The translations under genes were made by a program, and so were the position numbers. 64,000 nt of DNA from an uncultured Sterolibacterium sp. (GTDB lineage: Bacteria > Pseudomonadota > Gammaproteobacteria > Burkholderiales > Rhodocyclaceae), in contig CAILCO010000039.1 of assembly GCA_903832735.1 (NCBI GenBank), positions 35,473-99,472 of the forward strand, given 5' to 3'. Of this stretch, positions 1 to 7,035 are shown piece by piece. Position 1 is the stretch's first letter, and each line of letters starts with the position of its first letter. Under the pieces are notes generated by a model. The model saw only the letters and a program-made list of their open reading frames with translations. It searched no databases and was not told where the DNA came from.

Positions 1-272
1 ACCAGTTGGGAAACCACGCCGAGCACCGGATAGCCGATGCGCTCGGTCTTGATGCGCAGCTTCTCCATGTCGATCCGGTCGAGCCGGCAGTTCCTGACGA
101 TCTCCGCCGCGGCCTCGGCCGGGATGATGCCGAGCCGGCCCTGAACGCGCGCCAGAGCCGCCTCGATGTCGAGATACTTCTGCGTCCGGTTCTCGTCGGA
201 CCAAACCTTGCGCATCGCGTCCGTGCTGAAGATATTGCCGAAGATGAGCGAATCGACGATGCTGGCGGCCAT
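1..272 (-). CDS. Lyase of the fumarase/adenylosuccinate lyase superfamily (3-carboxymuconate cycloisomerase-like), 5' part only
   Basis: This is the N-terminal ~90 codons of a minus-strand gene that runs off the left edge. Reading from the ATG at 272 gives MAASIVDSLIFGN, then a Ser-Asp-Glu-Asn-Arg segment and an EAALARVQGRLGIIP segment. That pattern opens 3-carboxy-cis,cis-muconate cycloisomerase (PcaB) and adenylosuccinate lyase-like proteins. The catalytic Ser loop and signature motif lie outside the window, so substrate cannot be decided. It lies about 80 bp downstream of the TRAP receptor gene on the same strand, which would suit uptake and breakdown of an organic acid, but a repeat sits between them. 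Family is fairly sure; exact reaction is not. Confidence 0.7.
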   Translation of the reverse strand, partial: MAASIVDSLIFGNIFSTDAMRKVWSDENRTQKYLDIEAALARVQGRLGIIPAEAAAEIVRNCRLDRIDMEKLRIKTERIGYPVLGVVSQL

Positions 273-299
273 GCGGGGGCACTCCCAATGCTGATGATT

Positions 300-355
300 G
301 TAGGTCGGCCTTCAGGCCGACGACGGCAGACAGGTCGGGCTAAAGCCCGACCTAC
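300..355. repeat. REP-like palindromic element overlapping the stop codon of the TRAP receptor gene
   Basis: Two stem-loops lie head to head: GTCGGCCTTCAGGCCGAC-type at about 304-322 and GTCGGGCTAAAGCCCGAC at 333-350. Their outer flanks GTAGGTCGG (300-308) and CCGACCTAC (347-355) are also complementary. The TAG stop of the minus-strand gene (352-354) lies inside the right arm. The arrangement resembles bacterial REP/BIME elements and could end or stabilise the mRNA. Only this copy was seen in the window. Confidence 0.6.
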
Positions 356-1359
356 TTGGACGGGACCTTCGCGACTTCCTTGCGGATGGCGTCGATGATT
401 TCCGGGCCGACTCGCGATGCCATCTCGTCCTGCACCGGGCGCATCGCCTTGATCCACGCAGCCTTCTCCGCCGCCGTGGGGATGTGCACCTCGGTCTTGC
501 CGGAAGCCTTGATGGCGGCGAAGGCGGCCAACGCATCCTTGTCGGCGACCTGGTCGTTGTATTCCGACGCATCCTTCATGGCACCTTCAAGGATGGTCCG
601 GATATCATTGGGCAAGCCCTCCCAGAACTTCTTGTTGACCACCACGCAATAGCCGCTGAAAGTGTGACGGGTATCGGTCACGAACTTCTGCACCTCGTAA
701 TGCTTCTGCGTGTACAGATTGGAGATCGGGCCGTCCGTGCCATCGACGACGCCGGTCTGCAGGGCCTGGTAGACCTCGGAAAAGGCCAGGGTCTGCGGCA
801 GCGCGCCGACCGAGCGCATGATCGCCGAATTCACCTTGGAGGAGTTGATGCGCATCTTTAGGCCCTTCATGTCCTCGGGCTTGTAGAGCCGCGAGTTCGC
901 GCTCATCACGCGGAAGCCGTTGTCCCAGAAGGCCAGGCCGATCAGGCCCTTGGCTTCGAGTTTTTTCAGCAGGCTCTTGCCGATCGGGCCGCGGGTCACC
1001 CGGTGCAGGGCCTCTTCGCTGGTGAACATGTAGGGCAGGTCGAGCGCCTCGAATTCCTTCAGCCCCACCGGGCCGAACTTGCTGGTCACCGGCGCCAGCA
1101 TCTGCACCGAGCCCAGGATCAGCGCTTCGAGTTCTTCCTTGTCCTTGTAGAGCTGGCTGTTCGGATAGACCTCGACCTTGACCCGACCCTTGGTGCGTTC
1201 TTCGGCCAACTGCTTGAACTTGTCCGCGGCCTGACCCTTGGGATTGTCCGATGCTGCGACATGGCTGAACTTGATCACGATGGGCTGTTCCGCCGCCGGG
1301 CTCAATGCGGGAATCGCCAGGCCTGAGGCGAAGAGCAACGCTGCAAACAATCGATTCAT
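352..1359 (-). CDS. dctP: TRAP transporter solute-binding protein, DctP family
   Basis: Periplasmic receptor of a TRAP transporter, which would hand a carboxylate or similar organic acid to a membrane DctQM complex driven by an ion gradient. The product is 335 aa from ATG 1359, which has an AGGGGATCTT Shine-Dalgarno just upstream and begins a clean signal peptide ending near SPAAEQP. Mature features typical of DctP are an IKFSHVAASDNPKG start, KGLKMRI in the middle, and the QTGVVDGTDGPI segment near the ligand site. Length matches the family. No dctQ or dctM is in view, so the receptor is either an orphan or its partners lie elsewhere. An in-frame start at 1404 is possible but would bury the signal peptide. 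Confidence 0.92.
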   Translation of the reverse strand: MNRLFAALLFASGLAIPALSPAAEQPIVIKFSHVAASDNPKGQAADKFKQLAEERTKGRVKVEVYPNSQLYKDKEELEALILGSVQMLAPVTSKFGPVGLKEFEALDLPYMFTSEEALHRVTRGPIGKSLLKKLEAKGLIGLAFWDNGFRVMSANSRLYKPEDMKGLKMRINSSKVNSAIMRSVGALPQTLAFSEVYQALQTGVVDGTDGPISNLYTQKHYEVQKFVTDTRHTFSGYCVVVNKKFWEGLPNDIRTILEGAMKDASEYNDQVADKDALAAFAAIKASGKTEVHIPTAAEKAAWIKAMRPVQDEMASRVGPEIIDAIRKEVAKVPSK

Positions 1360-1465
1360 GAAGATCCCCTTGCTTGGTCCAGAGCGAACATTGTAAACGC
1401 TCATGGTTCCGATGAATCACCGCGCGTGATGAAAAGGCGGGGCTTGGTAACGCCTCACAAGCGGG

Positions 1466-2821
1466 CTAGGCCGAAGCGCGGGGCAGTTCCAGCCGGGCCA
1501 CCAGACCGCCGTCGGCATCGTTGCGCAGCCTGAGCGTGCCGCCGTGCTGGAGCGCGATGTTGCGCGCGATGGTCAGGCCGATGCCGGTACCGCCGGTGTC
1601 CCGGGAGCGCGAGCCTTCGAGCCGGAAAAATGCGTCGAACACCGATTCCAGCCGGTCTTCTGGGATGCCCGGACCGCCGTCCTGCAACTCCACGACCACC
1701 TTCGCCTCGTCCGCGGCGACCGAGATCCTGGCATAGCCGCCGTAGTTCACCGCGTTGTCGATCAGATTGGTCAGGCAGCGGCGCATGGCGTTGGGCCGGG
1801 TGGCCACGAAGGCGCCGGTCAGACCCGCCACCGTCACATCCTGCCCGGCTTCCACGGCATCGGCGCAGACGCTGTCGATGATGGAGTCGAAGTCCATGCG
1901 TTGCGTGGCTTCCCGCGAACTCATGCTCCGCGCGAGATCGAGACCGTCGCGGATCATGCCCTCCATCGCCGAGAGGTCGTCGACCAGCCTGGCCCGCAAC
2001 TCCTGGTCCGCGACCTTTTCCAGGCGCAGACGCAACCGCGTCAGCGGAGTCTGCAGGTCGTGGGTGATCGCCGCCAGCATCTGCGTGCGCTCGCGGATGA
2101 AGCTGCGTATCTGCGCCTGCATCGCATTGAATGCGCCGGCAGCGTGACGCACCTCGGCCGGACCGCGTTCCAGCAACGGCGGATGCTCGATGTCGCGACC
2201 CAGATCGCCTGCCGCCTCGGCCAGACGCGCCAGCGGCTTGGTCGTCTGCACCGCCACCGTGTAGGCGATCAGGCACAGGCAGCAGAGGAAGAAGATGAAA
2301 TAGGCCAGCTGCCGCCGGGTGCGCAATGGCGCGGCAAACGCCCGGTCGGCGCGCTGCATATGCAGCAGGAAGGCGAGCGGCGTGCCGTCGCGCAGGCTGA
2401 CGAAGACGCGCTCGCACTGCCCGTCGACCCGGCCGCCCGCCACGGTCTGGCAATCCGCGCCGCGCGAGCGCCACGCCACGACTTCGCGCCTGCCGGCCAG
2501 ACGCTCGCGCAGAGCGTCGGCGAACTCGACATCCGGCTCTCCGCCCGACTTGGCCGTCATGCCTAACTCGTTCGCGTCGTCGACCCGGATGCCGTTGCGG
2601 CTGGCCGCCGAGAGCACCTGCGGCCGGGTCTGCGCGGGCACTTCGTCGAGCATCAGGGTGAGTTGCTCGATCCTCTCGACGGCGCGCAACGTCCGCAACT
2701 GAGCGATGAACTCCTGCCGGTCGCCGCCGGCGAAATACAGCGTCAGCGCCACCGAGGCGAGCACGCCGCCGACCAGCACGACGAACACCCGCCCGAGCAT
2801 GGAAGAAAAGAAGGCGCTCAC
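1466..2821 (-). CDS. Sensor histidine kinase, EnvZ/OmpR-partner type
   Basis: Inner-membrane sensor kinase of 451 aa starting at GTG 2821. An N-terminal membrane segment (about residues 10-30) is followed by a periplasmic sensor region of ~130 aa, a second membrane segment near residues 165-190 (FIFFLCCLCLIAYTV), a HAMP linker, a HisKA domain with phospho-acceptor His254 in the motif ITHDLQTPLTRL, and a HATPase_c domain with LIDNAVNYG (N box), DGGPGIP (G1) and GGTGIGLTIA (G2). Its start lies 1 nt from the stop of the upstream response regulator, so the two are translationally coupled. The divergent Spy/CpxP-like gene suggests envelope-stress sensing, but the signal is unknown. Confidence 0.93.
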   Translation of the reverse strand: MSAFFSSMLGRVFVVLVGGVLASVALTLYFAGGDRQEFIAQLRTLRAVERIEQLTLMLDEVPAQTRPQVLSAASRNGIRVDDANELGMTAKSGGEPDVEFADALRERLAGRREVVAWRSRGADCQTVAGGRVDGQCERVFVSLRDGTPLAFLLHMQRADRAFAAPLRTRRQLAYFIFFLCCLCLIAYTVAVQTTKPLARLAEAAGDLGRDIEHPPLLERGPAEVRHAAGAFNAMQAQIRSFIRERTQMLAAITHDLQTPLTRLRLRLEKVADQELRARLVDDLSAMEGMIRDGLDLARSMSSREATQRMDFDSIIDSVCADAVEAGQDVTVAGLTGAFVATRPNAMRRCLTNLIDNAVNYGGYARISVAADEAKVVVELQDGGPGIPEDRLESVFDAFFRLEGSRSRDTGGTGIGLTIARNIALQHGGTLRLRNDADGGLVARLELPRASA

Positions 2822-2822
2822 C

Positions 2823-3545
2823 TCATGCCTCGATGCTGACGGTGGCCGCGAGCACGTAGCCTTCGTTGCGCACGGTCTTGATCAGCATCGGCGCCTTGGC
2901 GTCTTCCATCAATTTCTGCCGCAGGCGGCTGATCTGCAGGTCGATCGAGCGGTCGAAGGGATCGGCATCGCGCCCCTTGGTGAAATTGAGCAACTGGTCG
3001 CGCGTCAGTACCCGATGGGGATGTTCGAGCAACACCTTGAGCAGCCGGAATTCCGCGCCGGAAAGCATCACGGCGGTGCCCGCGGGGCTGACCAGATGCC
3101 TGGCGACCAGATCGAGCAGCCAGCCGGCGAAACTCATCCGTTTGGCTTCCTGCGCTTCCAGATTCGCCGGCAAAGTCAGCGTGCGGCGCAACACGTTGCG
3201 AATTCGGGCCACCAGTTCGCGGGGTTCGAAAGGCTTGGTCAGATAGTCGTCCGCGCCCATCTCCAGCCCCAGGATGCGATCGACCGCCGTGCCGCGTGCG
3301 GTCAGCATGATCACCGGCAGACTGGATTTCGCGCGCAGCGTCCGGCACAGGGTCAGGCCATCCTCGCCCGGCAGCGTTAGATCGAGCACCACCAGTTCGA
3401 CCGGCGCCGCCGCCAGGGCCTGCCACATGGCGGCGCCATCGCCGGCGGTGATCGTGCGGAAGCCGTTGCCGTCGAGATATTCGGCGAGCAGAACCCTGAT
3501 CTCGCGATCGTCATCGACCACCAGGATGCGCGCCTGAGTCTCCAT
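2823..3545 (-). CDS. OmpR/PhoB-family response regulator
   Basis: Cytoplasmic transcription factor of 240 aa. The receiver domain begins ARILVVDDDREIRVLL, carries the phospho-acceptor Asp in LVVLDLTLPGEDGL and the conserved Lys in DDYLTKPFEPRELVARI. The C-terminal half is a winged helix with FRLLKVLLEHP, RVLTRDQLL, DRSIDLQISRLRQK and KTVRNEGYVL, all standard OmpR-type features. I chose ATG 3545; an in-frame ATG at 3554 is an alternative. It is immediately followed by its cognate kinase gene. It may control the divergent Spy-like gene at 3745 across the ~200-bp intergenic region, an inference from position. Confidence 0.93.
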   Translation of the reverse strand: METQARILVVDDDREIRVLLAEYLDGNGFRTITAGDGAAMWQALAAAPVELVVLDLTLPGEDGLTLCRTLRAKSSLPVIMLTARGTAVDRILGLEMGADDYLTKPFEPRELVARIRNVLRRTLTLPANLEAQEAKRMSFAGWLLDLVARHLVSPAGTAVMLSGAEFRLLKVLLEHPHRVLTRDQLLNFTKGRDADPFDRSIDLQISRLRQKLMEDAKAPMLIKTVRNEGYVLAATVSIEA

Positions 3546-3744
3546 GCCGCGCATTATGCCGACCCCGCCGCGGCCTTGCGCCGTCGATTTGTAGCCGCCT
3601 GTATTGAATCGCGCGACAGACACAGAGAGATACAACTATTCCGCAGCAGGACACAAGACGGAAACAACTTGAAGCGCAGAATCATGGTCGTGTCACGCAT
3701 CTGTCAATCTGTCGCTTCGCAATTTTCAGTTCAGGAGATTCTTC

Positions 3745-4176
3745 ATGAGCAAGCTCCACACCTTGGTCGCCTTCGCCGCCGCCGCCCTGGTCGCGGGCAC
3801 GGCCATCGCCGATAACAACGCCGGCCCCGGTCCTGGTCCCGGCCAACGTCCCGATGCCGCCAGGTTCCGCGAACATATGGAAAAACACCGGGCCAGGCTG
3901 CACGACAAGCTCCAACTCGCCGCAGATCAGGAAGCCGCCTGGCAGGTTTTCACTGAGAAGACCAAACCCCAACCACCCCGGGCGCGGGCCGTGAAGTCCG
4001 AACTGGCGGCCTTGCCGGCACCCGCGCGGATGGACCGAATGGTCGCCCTGTTCAAGGAACGGGAAGCCAGGATGATCGAGAGGGCGGCCGCGGTCAAGGA
4101 ATTTTACGCGGTGCTCAAGCCGGAGCAGCAGAAGGTGTTCGACCGAATGACCGTCTGGCCGCGAAAGAAGCACTGA
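3745..4176 (+). CDS. Spy/CpxP-like periplasmic protein with LTxxQ-type motifs
   Basis: Secreted helical protein of 143 aa. A signal peptide (MSKLHTLVAFAAAALVAGTAIA, cleaved near ADNN) is followed by a Gly-Pro repeat linker and a charged all-helical domain with two degenerate LTxxQ motifs, LAADQEAAW and LKPEQQKVF. Spy and CpxP, the known members, act as periplasmic chaperones or as inhibitors of CpxA and are induced by envelope stress. A GGAGA-type ribosome site lies at about 3736-3741. It is divergent from the two-component pair, the usual layout for a Cpx-like regulon. The Gly-Pro stretch is low-complexity. Confidence 0.75.
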   Translation: MSKLHTLVAFAAAALVAGTAIADNNAGPGPGPGQRPDAARFREHMEKHRARLHDKLQLAADQEAAWQVFTEKTKPQPPRARAVKSELAALPAPARMDRMVALFKEREARMIERAAAVKEFYAVLKPEQQKVFDRMTVWPRKKH

Positions 4177-4190
4177 GCGTCGGCGCCGCC

Positions 4191-4316
4191 ATGGAATTCA
4201 TCAGCATGACGGCGGTCGCAACGACGGGCTCCGCCTGCCTGCCCGCGCTGTTGCGGACGCTGTCGCTGGTTGTCGCGGTCTGCGTCGCCATCGCCATGTC
4301 GGGTTGCGGCGCGTAG
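4191..4316 (+). CDS. Possible 41-residue lipoprotein-like peptide
   Basis: A short open frame starts at ATG 4191, 15 nt after the Spy-like stop, and ends at TAG 4314-4316. It encodes a hydrophobic segment (LLRTLSLVVAVCVAIAMSGCGA) that looks like a lipoprotein signal peptide with a lipobox (A-M-S-G-C) but ends two residues after the Cys. There is no clear ribosome site. It may be a tiny lipoprotein, a remnant of a longer one, or chance. Support is weak. Confidence 0.25.
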   Translation: MEFISMTAVATTGSACLPALLRTLSLVVAVCVAIAMSGCGA

Positions 4317-4420
4317 ACAAATCTCCAGATCTCAGATCTGCGCAGAACTGCGACCAAGCCGCCCGTATCCCTCTGCTCTCGGGATAAGATGCGGGCACCC
4401 GTATCTCCGGCTCGGCCCCG

Positions 4421-5836
4421 ATGCTCTTACGATTTCTCCTCTGCTGCCTCCTGCTCTTCACTCCTGCGCTCGCCGCGGCCGACCATTCGGCTTCGCCGCG
4501 CCTGCCGGAAGCGGTGGCGCGTGCACTTTCGGCCGCGAACATTCCCGCGTCGGCGGTGGCGCTGCTGGTGCAGGGCGCGGCTTCATCAAGGCCCAGCCTC
4601 AGCATCAATGCCGACTTGCCGTTGAATCCGGGATCAGTGATGAAGCTGCTCACCACTTATGCCGCGCTCGACCTGCTCGGACCCGCCTATACCTGGAAGA
4701 CCGAGGCCTGGATCGACGGCGTCCTGAGCAATGGCGTGCTCGAGGGCAACCTGACCCTGAAGGGCGGCGGCGATCCGAAACTGAGCTTCGAGCAGTTCTG
4801 GCTGCTGCTGCGGAATTTGCGCGCCAGGGGATTGCGCGAGATCCGCGGCGACCTGGTCCTCGACCGCAGCCTGTTCAACAGCGCCGAGAGCGCGCCCTTC
4901 GACGACCGGCCGCTGCGTCCCTACAATGTGACGCCCGACGCGCTGCTGCTCAACTTCAAGACGCTGCGCCTGCAATTCCTTCCCACACCCGGCCAGGACA
5001 GTATCGCCGTGTTCGCCGAACCGCGGCCGGCCGGTCTGGCGATCGCCAACCTGATCCGTCCCAGCCAGGATGGCTGCGGCGACTGGCAGGCCGGGCTCGC
5101 GACCGAACTGTCCGATGACCGCCTCACGCTCTCGGGCAGCTACCCGGTAGCTTGCGGCGAGAAGTCGCTGAGCCTGGGCGTGCTCTCCCACCCGTTATTC
5201 GTCCTCGGCGTGTTCCGCCAACTCTGGCAGGAGCTCGGCGGCAGCTTTCCCGGCCGCCTGCGCGACGGCACTGCCCCTGCGGATGCGCGCCTGGTGAGCA
5301 GCATCGCTTCGCCCTCATTGGCCGAGGTGGTGCGCGACATCAACAAGTTCAGCAACAACGTGATGGCGCGCCAACTGTTCCTCACGCTGGGTGCGGAGGC
5401 GGTCCACGGCGCCGCCTCGCCGGCCGATGCCGAACGGGCCGTGCGCGCTTGGCTGGCCAGGAAGCAACTGAACTTCCCGGAACTGGTTCTGGAAAACGGC
5501 TCCGGCCTGTCCCGGCGCGAACGTCTCAGCGCCGGGAGTCTGGCGCGCCTGCTGGCGCTCGCCTGGGCGAGCCCGCTGATGCCCGAGTTTGTCGCTTCGC
5601 TGCCGCTTGCCGCAGTCGACGGCACAATGAAAAAACGCCTCCGGCAAAATGGCGCGGCCGGTCAGGCGCACATCAAGACCGGCAGCCTGGACGGCGTCAA
5701 GACCATCGCCGGTTATGTCCAGGACCGCGAGGGCAAATGGCAGATCGTCGTCTTCCTGATCAACCATGCCAATGCCGCCGCAGCCCAGGAGGCGCAGGAC
5801 GCGCTGCTGCAATGGGTGTATCAGCGCGGCGGCTGA
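4421..5836 (+). CDS. dacB: D-alanyl-D-alanine carboxypeptidase/endopeptidase (PBP4, DacB)
   Basis: Periplasmic class C low-molecular-weight penicillin-binding protein of 471 aa that trims pentapeptides and cleaves peptide cross-links in murein. A signal peptide ends near LAAA. The active-site triad of motifs is intact: S72-V-M-K75, S311-N-N313 in KFSNN, and K419-T-G421 in HIKTGSLDG. Between the first two motifs is the large ~200-residue insertion characteristic of DacB rather than DacA/C/D. Length matches the family. It is followed 34 nt later by a DsbA-fold gene, perhaps co-transcribed. Confidence 0.95.
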   Translation: MLLRFLLCCLLLFTPALAAADHSASPRLPEAVARALSAANIPASAVALLVQGAASSRPSLSINADLPLNPGSVMKLLTTYAALDLLGPAYTWKTEAWIDGVLSNGVLEGNLTLKGGGDPKLSFEQFWLLLRNLRARGLREIRGDLVLDRSLFNSAESAPFDDRPLRPYNVTPDALLLNFKTLRLQFLPTPGQDSIAVFAEPRPAGLAIANLIRPSQDGCGDWQAGLATELSDDRLTLSGSYPVACGEKSLSLGVLSHPLFVLGVFRQLWQELGGSFPGRLRDGTAPADARLVSSIASPSLAEVVRDINKFSNNVMARQLFLTLGAEAVHGAASPADAERAVRAWLARKQLNFPELVLENGSGLSRRERLSAGSLARLLALAWASPLMPEFVASLPLAAVDGTMKKRLRQNGAAGQAHIKTGSLDGVKTIAGYVQDREGKWQIVVFLINHANAAAAQEAQDALLQWVYQRGG

Positions 5837-5870
5837 GGGATAATGCCGTGATCCATTCCTGAGCAAAGCC

Positions 5871-6533
5871 ATGACCACTGCCCTGAAGATCGACTTCGTC
5901 TCCGACGTATCCTGCCCCTGGTGCGCCATCGGCCTCGCCGCGCTGGAGCAGGCGCTCGCCCGCCTGTCCGGCGAAGTCAGCACCGAACTGCATTGCCAGC
6001 CCTTCGAGCTCAATCCCGGGATGCCGCCCGGCGGACAGGACATCACCGAACACCTGACGCAAAAATACGCCAGCACCCCGGAACAACAGGCGCAATCGCG
6101 CGAGGCGATACGCCAGCGCGGCGCCGAACTGGGCTTCGACTTTCGCAAGGAAGGACGCGGCCGCATCTACAACACCTTCGCTGCGCACCGTTTGCTGCAC
6201 TGGGCCGGACTGCCGGAAACCGGCCCGGCCGGAGCGCAGTGGGCGCTGAAGAAAGCTCTGTTCCGCGCCTACTTCAGCGACGGCGAGAGTCCCGAGGAAG
6301 AGCAACTGCTGCTGCGCCTGGCCGGTGAGGTCGGCCTCGACCTGACACGCGCCCAGGAGATTCTCAACAGCGACGAATACGCGGCGGAGGTCAGGGCGCG
6401 CGAGCGCCTCTATACCGATTCGGGCATCCATTCCGTTCCGGCGGTGATCGTCAATGAAAAGTACCTGATCTCCGGCGGCCAGCCGGTCGAGGTCTTCGAG
6501 CAGTCGCTGCGACAAATCGCGCGCGGGGCCTGA
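5871..6533 (+). CDS. DsbA-fold oxidoreductase, FrnE/HCCA isomerase-like
   Basis: Cytoplasmic thioredoxin-fold protein of 220 aa with no signal peptide. It starts KIDFVSDVSCPWCAIG, giving a CPWC redox motif at about residues 18-21. It then has the all-helical insertion of DsbA relatives (NTFAAHRLLHWA, FRAYFSDGES) and the cis-Pro loop SVPAVIVNEKYLISGGQPVE. These are hallmarks of FrnE-type proteins, annotated from polyketide formation to disulfide handling in stress; the physiological substrate is generally unknown. Length is normal for the family. It is co-directional with dacB and precedes the NLR-like pair without an obvious promoter of its own. Confidence 0.9.
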   Translation: MTTALKIDFVSDVSCPWCAIGLAALEQALARLSGEVSTELHCQPFELNPGMPPGGQDITEHLTQKYASTPEQQAQSREAIRQRGAELGFDFRKEGRGRIYNTFAAHRLLHWAGLPETGPAGAQWALKKALFRAYFSDGESPEEEQLLLRLAGEVGLDLTRAQEILNSDEYAAEVRARERLYTDSGIHSVPAVIVNEKYLISGGQPVEVFEQSLRQIARGA

Positions 6534-6582
6534 TCGCCGCAATCCATTGTCATACTCCGGTGCTATCATGGCACGGCAAAAG

Positions 6583-6605
6583 GCCATTGGCATATCGCCA
6601 TTGGC
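6583..6605 (+). promoter_or_regulatory. Direct repeat upstream of the NLR pair
   Basis: GCCATTGGC occurs at 6583-6591 and again at 6597-6605, 14 bp apart, 22 bp before the GTG of the small effector gene and just ahead of its strong AGGAGG ribosome site (6614-6619). Side-by-side repeats at this position could bind a regulator. No convincing -35/-10 pair was identified. Confidence 0.25.
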
Positions 6606-6626
6606 CCTGTCACAGGAGGACAAATC

Positions 6627-7028
6627 GTGGATCCCGTTACCCTGATTGTCTCCGCGCTGGCGGCCGGCGCCACCGCGGCTGCAAAGGACACCGCCAGCGA
6701 AGCGGTGAAGGATGCCTATCACGGACTGAAGGCGCTCATCCAGAAGAAGTTTTCCGGCCAGGCCAATGGCGCTGCTGCACTCGCCGACTACGAGAATAAG
6801 CCGGAGGGCTGGCGGGCGGAGCGGGCCAGGGAAGTACTGACGACCGCCGCCGCCCACCAGGACGACGAAATCATCAAAGCCGCCCGGGTGCTGCTCGCGC
6901 AGGCGGATCCGCAAGGCCACGCCCAGGGCAAGTACCAGGTGCATTTTGCCGGCACGGCGTACGGCGTCACGGTAGGCGACAACGCCACGGTACAAAATAC
7001 CTTCGCGGCTCCGCCCAAGCAGCCGTAA
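6627..7028 (+). CDS. Small helical effector-like protein with C-terminal amyloid-signalling (RHIM-like) motif
   Basis: Protein of 133 aa from GTG 6627, preceded by a strong AGGAGG. Residues 1-45 form a predicted Ala-rich amphipathic helix (MDPVTLIVSALAAGATAAAK, then VKDAYHGLKALIQKKF). Residues 55-92 form further helices. Residues 103-126 hold a short beta-type motif whose core GVTVGDNATVQNTF resembles bacterial amyloid signalling sequences and the RHIM/PP-type prion motifs. The N-terminal region resembles helical effector domains found before such motifs (Bell/HeLo-like), thought to act on membranes. The next gene, 7 nt downstream, encodes an NB-ARC ATPase with the same motif at its N-terminus. 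Role as a cell-death effector is inference. Confidence 0.65.
   Translation: MDPVTLIVSALAAGATAAAKDTASEAVKDAYHGLKALIQKKFSGQANGAAALADYENKPEGWRAERAREVLTTAAAHQDDEIIKAARVLLAQADPQGHAQGKYQVHFAGTAYGVTVGDNATVQNTFAAPPKQP
6963..7004 (+). other. Motif-coding segment, copy 1 (effector C-terminus)
   Basis: Encodes residues 113-126 of the small effector, GVTVGDNATVQNTF. Hand alignment to 7078-7119 shows 33 of 42 identical nucleotides, including ACGGTAGGCGACAA in both copies. The flanking sequences of the two genes do not match, so the similarity is confined to the motif. Confidence 0.6.
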
Positions 7029-7035
7029 CGCCATC

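Noticed and set aside
5760..7034. A 424-codon minus-strand frame over the FrnE-like gene and the small effector
   Set aside because: It spans two well-supported plus-strand genes with ribosome sites and motifs; its product is low-complexity and unlike any family.
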